Shown: positions 1 to 6,228, counted from the first letter of the stretch. The stretch: 6,394 nt of DNA from Spirochaetales bacterium (GCA_022784805.1 JALFYG010000250.1:1-6394); one strand, 5' to 3'. Numbers and translations: made by a program. Notes: generated from the letters alone by a model not told the origin.

Positions 1-994
1 ATGCACCCATTACAAAACCGATGGATAAGGTATAGAGGATGATCTTTTTGCTCCACCTCTGGGCCTTCTCCTTGTCTCCCTCTCCAATGACGTTGCCTAG
101 TATTACTCCCGAGCCATTGGCAAGGCCTAATCCCGCCACAAAGAATAAGTCTTGAATGGACATATCTATGTTGACGGCAGCAAAGCTGGTTGTTCCAAGA
201 GTGGCATATGCGACTTTATAGAGGATGGCACCCATACTCCATAGCGTTTCATGCATAAATGCAGGAAGGGCTGTGATCGATATCTCTTTGATAAACTGTC
301 TGCTCCATTTAAAGTCTTCCTTTTCCTTAACAAGAAATGGAACTTTTCTTTTAATGGAAATGAGAATGAGCAGCAGAGCCTCCATAAATCTGGCGATTAC
401 TGTTGCGATTGCTCCTCCAAATACTCCCAACCTTGGAAATGGTCCGAGGCCAAAGATAAGAAGGGCATTGAGCACAGCATTTAAGAGAAGTGAGAGGATG
501 GTTGTATACATAGGAGTCTTGGAATCTCCCATGGCTCTGAAGGCTCCGCTGTATATCATGGAAAAGCCAGCGAAGGCAAATGAGATGCCGACTGTTCTGA
601 GGTAAACTATTCCAGTTTCTATTACAGCGTCATCAGAAGAGAAAATCGACATGAAAGAAGCAGGAAATAGGGAGACAAATACTCCACCCAAAACTCCAAT
701 GGCTATGGCGATGGAAGAGGTGAGGGATGTGACTTTTCTCATTCCATCCATATTCTTCGCCCCAAAGTATTGGGCTAAGAAAATGGTGCCTCCGCTATTA
801 AGGCCGAAGAAAGCAAGTTGAAGAAAGAAGAAAAACTGATTGGCTCCACCTATGGCGGCTACCTCCGCTTCACCCAGCTGCCCTATCATGAGTGTGTCCA
901 GAAAGCCAAGGCCAGACTGTACAAGATTCTGCAGCATGATTGGGATGGCAACAATTGAGAGTTTTGAAATTAATTCTCTGTTTTTCTTTTTCAT
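1..994 (-). CDS. MATE-family multidrug/metabolite efflux transporter, C-terminus cut by window edge
   Basis: Inner-membrane exporter of the MATE family, which moves drugs or metabolites out of the cell in exchange for Na+ or H+. Reading the complement from the ATG at 994-992 gives 331 uninterrupted residues of a protein that is usually about 450 long; the last helices are outside the window. Visible family signatures are an N-terminal basic start followed by helix 1 with LDTLMIGQLGE (residues 32-42), the IFLAQYFGAKN segment (71-81), RAMGDSKTP (153-161), the LNALLIFGLG...LGVFGGAIAT stretch (175-198), and GLGLANGSG...GNVIGEGD (288-307) in the second half. Repeated hydrophobic blocks fit successive transmembrane helices. 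The start is firm: an in-frame TGA (997-995) directly precedes the ATG. No Shine-Dalgarno sequence is visible upstream. It is transcribed divergently from the lipid kinase. The family is secure; the substrate cannot be told. Confidence 0.93.
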   Translation of the reverse strand, partial: MKKKNRELISKLSIVAIPIMLQNLVQSGLGFLDTLMIGQLGEAEVAAIGGANQFFFFLQLAFFGLNSGGTIFLAQYFGAKNMDGMRKVTSLTSSIAIAIGVLGGVFVSLFPASFMSIFSSDDAVIETGIVYLRTVGISFAFAGFSMIYSGAFRAMGDSKTPMYTTILSLLLNAVLNALLIFGLGPFPRLGVFGGAIATVIARFMEALLLILISIKRKVPFLVKEKEDFKWSRQFIKEISITALPAFMHETLWSMGAILYKVAYATLGTTSFAAVNIDMSIQDLFFVAGLGLANGSGVILGNVIGEGDKEKAQRWSKKIILYTLSIGFVMGA

Positions 995-1002
995 TCAATT
1001 AG

Positions 1003-1031
1003 AGAATAAAACAATAAAACGTTACTATCAA
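1003..1031 (-). promoter_or_regulatory. Predicted sigma-70-type promoter of the MATE gene
   Basis: On the minus strand, TTGATA (1031-1026) and TATTCT (1008-1003) are separated by exactly 17 bases. A start point 6-7 bases beyond the -10 box would fall at about 996-997, only two or three bases before the ATG at 994. This agrees with the absence of a ribosome binding site and suggests a leaderless mRNA. The -35 box lies inside the left arm of the 1024-1046 palindrome. This is a prediction from sequence only. Confidence 0.5.
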
Positions 1032-1046
1032 TATTGCATTGATAGT
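1024..1046. promoter_or_regulatory. Perfect 9-bp inverted repeat, candidate operator shared by two divergent promoters
   Basis: ACTATCAAT (1024-1032) and ATTGATAGT (1038-1046) are exact reverse complements around a 5-base centre (ATTGC). The element overlaps the predicted -35 box of the MATE promoter and that of the lipid-kinase promoter, so a bound dimeric regulator could repress both. The half-site CTATCA/TGATAG resembles the tetO half-site used by TetR, but the spacing differs. No regulator gene is in the window, so the binding protein is unknown. A T-run is absent on either side, which argues against a terminator. Confidence 0.6.
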
Positions 1047-1061
1047 TGGATTTCGTATAAA
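1034..1061 (+). promoter_or_regulatory. Predicted promoter of the lipid kinase gene
   Basis: TTGCAT (1034-1039) and TATAAA (1056-1061) are spaced by 16 bases. Transcription would begin near 1068, giving a leader of about 30 bases that carries the ribosome binding site at 1084-1088. The -35 box overlaps the centre and right arm of the palindrome at 1024-1046. Confidence 0.45.
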
Positions 1062-1097
1062 CCAAAAGAGATAAAAACAATAGAGAGGAAACACTTA

Positions 1098-2021
1098 ATG
1101 AACGCCAACGCCCTTGTCGTGATAAACCCCAAAGCTTCGAAAGGAAAAGGTGAAATAAAAGCAAAAAGAATTTCTGAGTATTTCAAAGAGGCAGGCTGGA
1201 ATTGCACTGTTGCATATACTCAAGGAATTGGACACGCAGAGAAGCTGGCTAAGAGTGGGGCGGAGAATGGCTTTAAGACAATTATTGCAGCCGGCGGAGA
1301 CGGAACTGTCAACGAAGTGATAAATGGCATTATGCGTTCAGGTAAAGAAGTGGATATGGGCATTATTCCTGTGGGAAGAGGAAATGACTATGCTTGGATT
1401 GCAGGAATCCCAAACGACTGGAAGAAGGCGAGCGACATCATTATCAACGGCACTACTCATAAGACAGATGTTGGGCACGCAAAAGGAACTGTTGCTGACA
1501 AGTATTTTCTCAATGGCATGGGGTTTGGTTTTGAGCCCATGGTGAACTTCCAGGCTCAGGAATATAAACATCTAAACGGCATGGCCAGCTATGTTACTGC
1601 ATTTCTGCATATATTGATGAATCCACCTAAGGGCTATGAAGTTTCAATGTCTCTCGATGGAGGAGAGATAAAGCGTTTCAAGACCCAGCAGATCAGTCTT
1701 AACAATGGAAGGAGAATGGGTTCTTCTTTCCTTATGACACCTAAGGCTGAGATTGATGACGGTCTATTTGATTACATGTTCACCAATCGTCTCTACAAGG
1801 GACTTGGACTGATAGGTCTTGTCTTTAAATTCTTCAGGGGAGCCATGGTTTCCGACAAGGAAAACTTCTCCTATGGAAATACCAAGAAGGTTGTGCTCGA
1901 TGTCTTTGGAACCGGTATAGTTTCCCATGTGGATGGTGAAGAATTTGAACGCTCAGGGAATCATTTTGAAATAGAAATCCTTCCTGCAGCTGTCAGTCTT
2001 TATAGACCGGACAAAAAATAA
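1098..2021 (+). CDS. YegS/DgkB-type diacylglycerol (lipid) kinase
   Basis: Soluble, membrane-associating lipid kinase that transfers phosphate from ATP to diacylglycerol or a related lipid, probably recycling lipid by-products into phospholipid synthesis. The 307-residue length is normal for the family. Visible motifs are NPKASKGKG (10-18), the nucleotide-binding GGDGTVNEVINGI (66-78), PVGRGNDYA (91-99), KAEIDDGLFD (216-225) and a C-terminal HVDGEEF (277-283). The GGDGT loop and the acidic DDG and DGE motifs expected in the ATP/Mg-binding catalytic site are all present. GRGND replaces the more usual GTGND, a variant I associate with spirochaetes and some other phyla. The ATG at 1098 is preceded by AGAGG with 9 bases of spacing. 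The same frame is open back to at least 840, but that part overlaps the MATE gene and has no family similarity. The true lipid substrate is not determinable. Confidence 0.92.
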   Translation: MNANALVVINPKASKGKGEIKAKRISEYFKEAGWNCTVAYTQGIGHAEKLAKSGAENGFKTIIAAGGDGTVNEVINGIMRSGKEVDMGIIPVGRGNDYAWIAGIPNDWKKASDIIINGTTHKTDVGHAKGTVADKYFLNGMGFGFEPMVNFQAQEYKHLNGMASYVTAFLHILMNPPKGYEVSMSLDGGEIKRFKTQQISLNNGRRMGSSFLMTPKAEIDDGLFDYMFTNRLYKGLGLIGLVFKFFRGAMVSDKENFSYGNTKKVVLDVFGTGIVSHVDGEEFERSGNHFEIEILPAAVSLYRPDKK

Positions 2022-2045
2022 TAATAAATCTGATAATTATTTTTT
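2020..2045 (+). terminator. Weak AT-only stem-loop after the lipid kinase
   Basis: AATAAT (2020-2025) can pair with ATTATT (2036-2041), followed by a T-run to 2045. The stem overlaps the stop codon, has no G-C pairs and would be unstable, so it is at best a weak terminator. It is the only candidate seen between this gene and the next promoter. Confidence 0.2.
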
Positions 2046-2077
2046 ATACAATAAGATATAAACGTAAAAAATTTTGT

Positions 2078-2112
2078 TTGACTTCTGAATTAAAGAAATG
2101 TAGTATTATAAT
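2078..2112 (+). promoter_or_regulatory. Predicted promoter of the glycosidase-like gene
   Basis: TTGACT (2078-2083) is followed after 17 bases by TAGTAT (2101-2106). A better -10 match, TATAAT, lies at 2107-2112, but it is 23 bases from that -35. The region is strongly AT-rich. A start near 2113-2119 would give a leader of about 50 bases before the GTG at 2166. The choice between the two -10 boxes is open. Confidence 0.5.
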
Positions 2113-2165
2113 ACCCGATTTGGGGCCTAATTTGTGGTTTTTCACACATTTTTTGGAGCAGAAGA

Positions 2166-3587
2166 GTGATAAAGGATAGCGTACCTAGGATACATTTCTA
2201 TGACCAAGACTTTGTCGATATGTATGACAGAGCCTGGGTTTGGCTGGATGAACTTTGGCATGTAGCAGATAAAGAGAGCAAGTTCCCTGAAGGGTACTTC
2301 GTCCATGAAAACGGAAACGTCATGGACCTATATGATGTCTCTTTGTCTTCGCTGTTTCTCATGTATTCCAACCAGTTTTATTCACCTTATTCCATGGTCG
2401 ACTACTTTTATCAACGCCAGGAGAAGGATGGACACATCTGGGAAAAGTATGATGTCACCACAGATAAGCCTGTAGTGGATGAGGAGAATCCATTGGGCGT
2501 CACACTCCCTCTTCTTCCTTATGTGGAGTTCATGTTCTACCACAAGATTGGAAACAAGAAGAGACTGAAGGATGTGGTCCCTTACCTTGAGAAGTATTAC
2601 GAATGGCTTAAGACAAACTTCCAGCAAGAGAATGGTCTCTATGTTGTTCCTAACAAGGCTCTCCACATGGGTAACTTGCCAAGAGAGAATGCAAAGTACA
2701 CAGTAGACTTTAACGCTGCAGTTACAGTTTTTGCTTTGTATATGTCTGTGATCGGTGACATACTCAACGACAAGGAGTTGGCATTCAGATATAAGAGAGT
2801 CTATTTCGCCCTCAAGACAAGAATTAACAGCATGATGTGGTCTCCTGAAGATAACTTCTACTATGACCTCAATGAGGAGGGGGAGATCATCAGGAACAAA
2901 CACATCGGTGCTTATTGGACTCTTCTTGCTGAGATTCCTAATGAAGACTATGCACAGTTCCTGATTGAAGCTCTCAAGGATGACAAGGAGTTTGGTTCTG
3001 ACAACCCATTCCCATCCGTTCCTGTTTCAAGTAAGTACTTCGATGAAAGCGGAAATGGATATTGCGGTGGTGTCTCATCCTTTATGACATACATCGTCAT
3101 CAAGGGTTTGATGAACTATGATTCCTTCACCTTCGCCCGCGAGTGTGCAATAAGACACCTCTACTTCATCCTCGATACACTTCATCCGGGAGAGGAGAAG
3201 CAGGGACATGCTTGGGAACTCTACAAGCCGTTCTCAGAAGGTCCGTCAACTTGTCCGGAAGGAATAGTGAACAGGAAGAAGTTCCTTCCATCCCTTGGTC
3301 TTGTGACTATCACTCTCTGTATAGAGAATATCATCGGACTTGATATCTCTCTTCCAAGAAAGACAGTCAACTGGACAATGCAGAATTTGGAAGCTATGGG
3401 AATTGAGGAGCTCAGCCTCAAGAAGAACAACATCACTATTCTCTCCAACAAGAATCAGAGAGGATGGGAGATAAGGCTTGAGAGTGAGAAGCTTTACTAC
3501 TTCACCATTTCTATTCTTGATGAAGACAAAAAGAAGACTCTCCCGATCCCATCAGGAAAGTGTTCGATTCTTATTGATAAACTTTGA
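2166..3587 (+). CDS. Trehalase/GH63-like (alpha/alpha)6-barrel glycosidase-family protein
   Basis: A 473-residue protein with no signal peptide, hence probably cytoplasmic, resembling the MGH1-like toroid of GH37/GH63-type glycosidases. Recognisable pieces are the helical repeat MDLYDVSLSSLF (53-64), DGHIWEKYD (88-96), GLYVVPNKALHMGNLPR (157-173) leading to VDFNA (180-184), MMWSPEDNFYYDLNEEGE (223-240), PFPSVPV (281-287) and HAWELYKPFSEGPS (348-361), followed by a short beta-rich tail after about residue 400. Glu351 in the WELY motif fits the general-base Glu of these families. The expected general-acid Asp in a GMDNxPR-like motif appears to be Gly169 (HMGNLPR). The GTG start is supported by GGAG at 2155-2158 with 7-base spacing, and no better ATG is near. 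It stands alone between its own promoter and a stem-loop. The fold assignment is fairly secure; activity and substrate are not. Confidence 0.75.
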   Translation: MIKDSVPRIHFYDQDFVDMYDRAWVWLDELWHVADKESKFPEGYFVHENGNVMDLYDVSLSSLFLMYSNQFYSPYSMVDYFYQRQEKDGHIWEKYDVTTDKPVVDEENPLGVTLPLLPYVEFMFYHKIGNKKRLKDVVPYLEKYYEWLKTNFQQENGLYVVPNKALHMGNLPRENAKYTVDFNAAVTVFALYMSVIGDILNDKELAFRYKRVYFALKTRINSMMWSPEDNFYYDLNEEGEIIRNKHIGAYWTLLAEIPNEDYAQFLIEALKDDKEFGSDNPFPSVPVSSKYFDESGNGYCGGVSSFMTYIVIKGLMNYDSFTFARECAIRHLYFILDTLHPGEEKQGHAWELYKPFSEGPSTCPEGIVNRKKFLPSLGLVTITLCIENIIGLDISLPRKTVNWTMQNLEAMGIEELSLKKNNITILSNKNQRGWEIRLESEKLYYFTISILDEDKKKTLPIPSGKCSILIDKL

Positions 3588-3592
3588 TTTCT

Positions 3593-3616
3593 TCGGGATG
3601 GCTTGTGTCATCCCGA
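3593..3616 (+). terminator. Stem-loop after the glycosidase-like gene, probable terminator
   Basis: TCGGGATG (3593-3600) pairs perfectly with CATCCCGA (3609-3616) over an 8-base loop that can close further (C3602-G3607). It begins 5 bases after the stop codon. No T-run follows immediately; ATTTCTTTT appears only about 10 bases later. Termination may therefore be incomplete, or the hairpin may stabilise the mRNA 3' end. Confidence 0.5.
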
Positions 3617-3670
3617 TAATTATAGATTTCTTTTCCCCTAAATCACAAAAAATAGGCAGAAAGAACAGCC

Positions 3671-3692
3671 AATTTATTATTATATTTATATT
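3671..3692 (+). promoter_or_regulatory. AT-only tract, likely -10 region of the dehydrogenase promoter
   Basis: A run of A and T upstream of the dehydrogenase gene holds two TATATT boxes (3681-3686 and 3687-3692). No convincing -35 box is seen at the right distance, so an activator or another sigma factor is possible. A start from the second box would fall at about 3699, inside the palindrome at 3695-3708. Confidence 0.3.
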
Positions 3693-3694
3693 AG

Positions 3695-3708
3695 AGCGGT
3701 AGACCGCT
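3695..3708. promoter_or_regulatory. Palindrome next to the ribosome binding site, candidate operator
   Basis: AGCGGT-AG-ACCGCT is a perfect 6-bp inverted repeat with a 2-base centre. It ends where the strong ribosome binding site AGGAGG (3709-3714) begins, 7 bases before the ATG at 3722. The GGTnnACC core matches the core of operators used by ExuR/UxuR-type GntR regulators of sugar-acid genes (consensus TGGTnnACCA), which would suit a gluconate-type dehydrogenase. As RNA it could form a 5-bp stem with a TAGA tetraloop close to the ribosome binding site. Which of the two matters is unknown. Confidence 0.45.
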
Positions 3709-3721
3709 AGGAGGAAAACAT

Positions 3722-4525
3722 ATGGACATGAAGTCTTTCTCTCTTGAAGGAAAGGTAGCTTGGGTTACAGGTGCCAGTTACGGAATCGGAATGGCTATTG
3801 TTAAGGCATATCATGATGCAGGTGCAAAGGTAGTATTCAACACTTCTCGCCAGGAAAGCGTAGACAAGGGTCTTGAAGAATACAGAAAGTGCGGTATGGA
3901 GGATGTAGAAGGCTATGTCTGTGATGTTACAGATGAAAACAAAGTCCAGGAACTTGCAGAGACTATCATCGAGAAGTATGGAAGACTCGATATCTTGGTA
4001 AACAATGCAGGATGTATAAAGAGAATTCCTATGACAGAAATGAGTGCAGATGATTTCAGAGCTGTTGTTGATCTTGATTTGAATGCTCCATTTATCTGTG
4101 CAAAGGCAGTCATCCCACAGATGATCAAGCAGGGTGGTGGAAAGATCATCAACATCTGTTCCATGATGAGTGAACTTGGAAGAGAAACAGTCAGCGCTTA
4201 TGCTTCAGCAAAGGGTGGCTTGAAGATGCTCACAAAGAACATCGCTTCTGAGTATGGTGCTTACAACATCCAGTGTAATGGTATCGGACCTGGATATATA
4301 GCTACACCTCAGACAGCACCTCTCAGAGAGAGACAGGCTGATGGTTCACGTCATCCTTTCGATTCTTTCATCATTGCTAAGACTCCAGCAGAAAGATGGG
4401 GTACACCAGAAGACCTTCAGGGTCCTGCAGTATTCCTTGCTTCTGATGCATCTAACTTCGTCAACGGTCACATCCTTTATGTTGACGGTGGTATCTTGGC
4501 TTATATCGGAAAGCAACCTAAATAA
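3722..4525 (+). CDS. Gluconate 5-dehydrogenase-type short-chain dehydrogenase
   Basis: Cytoplasmic NAD(P)-dependent SDR of the gluconate 5-dehydrogenase / KduD-like group, interconverting a sugar acid such as gluconate or 2-keto-3-deoxygluconate with its 5-keto form. All classical SDR elements are present in 267 residues, the usual length: TGASYGIG cofactor loop (16-23), DVT (68-70), NNAG (94-97), Asn121, Ser147, and Tyr160xxxLys164. The C-terminal part (LASDASNFVNGH 239-250, YVDGGILAYIGKQP 253-266) and ICSMMSELGRETVSAY (145-160) look very like the Bacteroides gluconate 5-dehydrogenase group. Arg43 after the second strand could favour NADP(H), a weak inference. The start has AGGAGG at 7-base spacing; a second Met at codon 3 is less well placed. 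The codons look well adapted (many AAG, GGT, CTT), suggesting good expression. The gene is monocistronic, between a possible operator and a terminator. The exact substrate is open. Confidence 0.93.
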   Translation: MDMKSFSLEGKVAWVTGASYGIGMAIVKAYHDAGAKVVFNTSRQESVDKGLEEYRKCGMEDVEGYVCDVTDENKVQELAETIIEKYGRLDILVNNAGCIKRIPMTEMSADDFRAVVDLDLNAPFICAKAVIPQMIKQGGGKIINICSMMSELGRETVSAYASAKGGLKMLTKNIASEYGAYNIQCNGIGPGYIATPQTAPLRERQADGSRHPFDSFIIAKTPAERWGTPEDLQGPAVFLASDASNFVNGHILYVDGGILAYIGKQPK

Positions 4526-4535
4526 AAGGACAAAT

Positions 4536-4544
4536 TGTTATAAT
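4536..4544 (+). promoter_or_regulatory. Extended -10 match, possible promoter for the ABC operon
   Basis: TGTTATAAT matches the extended -10 consensus TGnTATAAT exactly, although no -35 box lies at the proper distance. A start would fall near 4551, within the dehydrogenase terminator stem. That would give the binding-protein mRNA a structured leader of about 140 bases. It may be a chance match in AT-rich sequence. The other candidate, TATATA near 4605-4610, is weaker. Confidence 0.25.
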
Positions 4545-4546
4545 GG

Positions 4547-4577
4547 AGGGGCTGGTTTAAAGATCAGCTCCTTTTTT
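4547..4577 (+). terminator. Intrinsic terminator of the dehydrogenase gene
   Basis: AGGGGCTG (4547-4554) pairs with CAGCTCCT (4565-4572) through 8 pairs, one of them G-U, over a 10-base loop. Six Ts (4572-4577) follow directly. It lies 21 bases after the stop codon and has the standard form of a factor-independent terminator. Confidence 0.85.
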
Positions 4578-4609
4578 AAAGGGCAATGCTTATCTTAGGA
4601 TAGATATAT

Positions 4610-4656
4610 AAGATGGTTCTGGACACTCTTTCCAAGAAAGAGTCCTTTTCCATCTT
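4610..4656 (+). terminator. Two-tier stem-loop upstream of the binding-protein gene
   Basis: The inner stem ACTCTTTC (4625-4632) / GAAAGAGT (4636-4643) has 8 perfect pairs and a CAA loop, extended by GG/CC (4621-4622, 4644-4645) past a 2-base bulge. The outer stem AAGATGG (4610-4616) / CCATCTT (4650-4656) is 7 perfect pairs, separated from the inner one by a symmetric internal loop of TTCT opposite TTTT. The TTTT after the inner stem could make it a second terminator. It could instead be a folded 5' leader or attenuator of the ABC operon, whose first ATG is only 34 bases downstream. Confidence 0.5.
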
Positions 4657-4689
4657 CAATGGTTTTCTTTCTTAATCTAGAATGGAGAT

Positions 4690-6204
4690 ATGAAACACTT
4701 GATAGTTCTCTTCTCCATTCTTCTTTTTTTATGTGGTTGCAGTGAAAAAAATGATTCCAGCTACATAAATGTTGCTGTATCCCAGGAACCGGTGACTACA
4801 GACGTAATGGTCAATACATCCCTTACAGGGAGATTGATATTAGTTGGCAGCGTTTATGAAAGACTAGTGGTGTTGGATGGAGAGGGGAATGTAAGGCCTG
4901 AGCTCGCTGAATCTTTCTATTTGTCAGAAGATGGAAAGAGTCTTTCTTTTAAAATAAGGAAGGGCGTCAGGTTTCATGATGGAACAGATCTGAACGAAGA
5001 GGATGTTGTATACAGTCTAAACAGATGGCTCAATGTCTACTCAAAGGCAAGGGAGATGGTTGGAGACAATGATTTCTATGTCGATGTAAATGGAGAGGTA
5101 ACAATATCAAGTGAGAATAATCTCACGTTCCTTCCTATACTTATGGCATCGTCTCCACAGTCTGCCGTCATATTTCCGAAAGAGTATATTGAAAAGAATG
5201 ATGAATTGATAACAGGAGCACCAGGAACAGGTCCTTATGTCTTGAAAGAGTGGATAAGTGGTGAAAAAATGGTTCTATCTTCGTTTTTAGGCTATCAAAG
5301 CTATAGTAAAGAGACAAATGGTGCTTGGGGAGAGAAGAGGGCGGAAAGTAAGGAGATCAGTTTCTATTTTGTTCCAGACAGTACCACAAGAATACTTGGT
5401 CTCAAAAGCGGAGAGTATGATTTCATCAATGATTTGATGAGTGATGATAGAGTCTTGATCGAGAAAGATGAAAATCTAGAGACAGTGGACGGAGAGGAGT
5501 CTGGGTTGATAGCTCTTGTCTTTAATAAGAAAGAGGGTGTCTTTGTCAGCGAGGAACTACGTAAAGCTGCAGCCTTATCTTTCGATAGGGAGGAGTTGAT
5601 GAAGTCCTGCTATGGTGATTATGGTTGGACTCTTAACTCCCAGTACATGGAAAAAGAAACAGGGTTTTGGTCAGAGAAAATAGAGGATCCAACTTACTCT
5701 CGGGATATGGAGACAGCACGCACTCTTCTCTCATCAAACTATGATGGAAGAGAGATAAAGATCCTTACTTCCAACCTATCAAACTTGGAAAAGATAGCAT
5801 ATGCGGCTGAGAGCGAATTGGAAGAAGCTGGCTTCAAAGTAAAAGTGGTCGTAACAGATTGGGCCGGAATGATGGAGAAGAGAAAGGATAGCTCTGAGTG
5901 GGATATCTTCATATCTGCCTTTACAAAGGTGCCTCTTCCTCAGATGAAGTCATTCTTGGCACCGACGTATCCAGGATGGATGGAAAGCGAAAGTGACGCA
6001 TACTTGTCTTTCCTCTCCATTGATGAAGAAGTGACAATTAAGAATGCAGAAGAGAGATGGGAGGAAGTGCAGAAGGAACTTTGGGAATATATTCCTGCTT
6101 ACATTCCTGGGCATTACTCCACTTCATATGCAAAGAATAAAAAGCTTCAGGGGGTTATAATCCAAGATGGTTTTTACTTCTGGAATGCTTATGTAGAAAG
6201 GTAA
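4690..6204 (+). CDS. ABC transporter family-5 (peptide/nickel/oligosaccharide) substrate-binding lipoprotein
   Basis: Extracytoplasmic solute receptor of an Opp/Dpp-type importer, 504 residues, the normal size for SBP_bac_5. Residues 1-17 are a lipoprotein signal: a basic start, a hydrophobic core and the lipobox LCGC with acylated Cys17. The body shows PELAESF...SEDGKSLSFKIRKGVRFHDG split over residues 70-98, then EEDVVYSLNRW (103-113), GTGPYVLKEW (179-188), LKSGEYDF (238-245) and RKAAALSFDREEL (291-303), all in the family order. The C-terminal FWNAYVER resembles endings of related receptors. The ATG at 4690 is forced by an in-frame TAG at 4678-4680, yet its GGAG (4684-4687) is only 2 bases away, unusually close. 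The permease gene starts 24 bases downstream, so this is the first gene of an operon. The ligand cannot be read from sequence; a glycoside or peptide is possible. Confidence 0.93.
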   Translation: MKHLIVLFSILLFLCGCSEKNDSSYINVAVSQEPVTTDVMVNTSLTGRLILVGSVYERLVVLDGEGNVRPELAESFYLSEDGKSLSFKIRKGVRFHDGTDLNEEDVVYSLNRWLNVYSKAREMVGDNDFYVDVNGEVTISSENNLTFLPILMASSPQSAVIFPKEYIEKNDELITGAPGTGPYVLKEWISGEKMVLSSFLGYQSYSKETNGAWGEKRAESKEISFYFVPDSTTRILGLKSGEYDFINDLMSDDRVLIEKDENLETVDGEESGLIALVFNKKEGVFVSEELRKAAALSFDREELMKSCYGDYGWTLNSQYMEKETGFWSEKIEDPTYSRDMETARTLLSSNYDGREIKILTSNLSNLEKIAYAAESELEEAGFKVKVVVTDWAGMMEKRKDSSEWDIFISAFTKVPLPQMKSFLAPTYPGWMESESDAYLSFLSIDEEVTIKNAEERWEEVQKELWEYIPAYIPGHYSTSYAKNKKLQGVIIQDGFYFWNAYVER

Positions 6205-6228
6205 GAGGGAAAGACTAGAAAGGAGCAT

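Noticed and set aside
91..110. Possible frameshift or degeneration of the MATE gene near the window edge.
   Set aside because: Codon-by-codon reading of the complement stays open with sensible MATE residues to position 2. It is simply truncated by the window.
225..605. Open plus-strand frames inside the first kilobase (225-605 and 251-484).
   Set aside because: They are shadows of the MATE gene on the minus strand, which has clear family motifs throughout.
840..1097. Upstream in-frame extension of the lipid kinase to an ATG at 840.
   Set aside because: The added 86 residues overlap the MATE gene on the other strand and have no family similarity. They also span the divergent promoter region. 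The ATG at 1098 has a proper ribosome binding site and begins exactly at the family's N-terminus.
2133..2146. TGTG...CACA element in the leader of the glycosidase-like gene, reminiscent of a CRP site.
   Set aside because: The spacing is two bases shorter than the CRP consensus (TGTGA-N6-TCACA), and the element lies downstream of the predicted promoter. It is probably chance in T-rich sequence.
2382..2903. 173-residue minus-strand open frame inside the glycosidase-like gene.
   Set aside because: It lies entirely opposite a well-supported coding frame, and I see no ribosome binding site or recognisable motif in it.
3478..3702. Open plus-strand frame of 74 residues running from the end of the glycosidase-like gene into the spacer.
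   Set aside because: It starts inside the preceding gene in another frame, crosses the terminator hairpin, and its residues look like translated spacer.
4341..4598. 85-residue frame overlapping the end of the dehydrogenase gene.
   Set aside because: It is an out-of-frame shadow that continues through the terminator stem; no ribosome binding site supports it.
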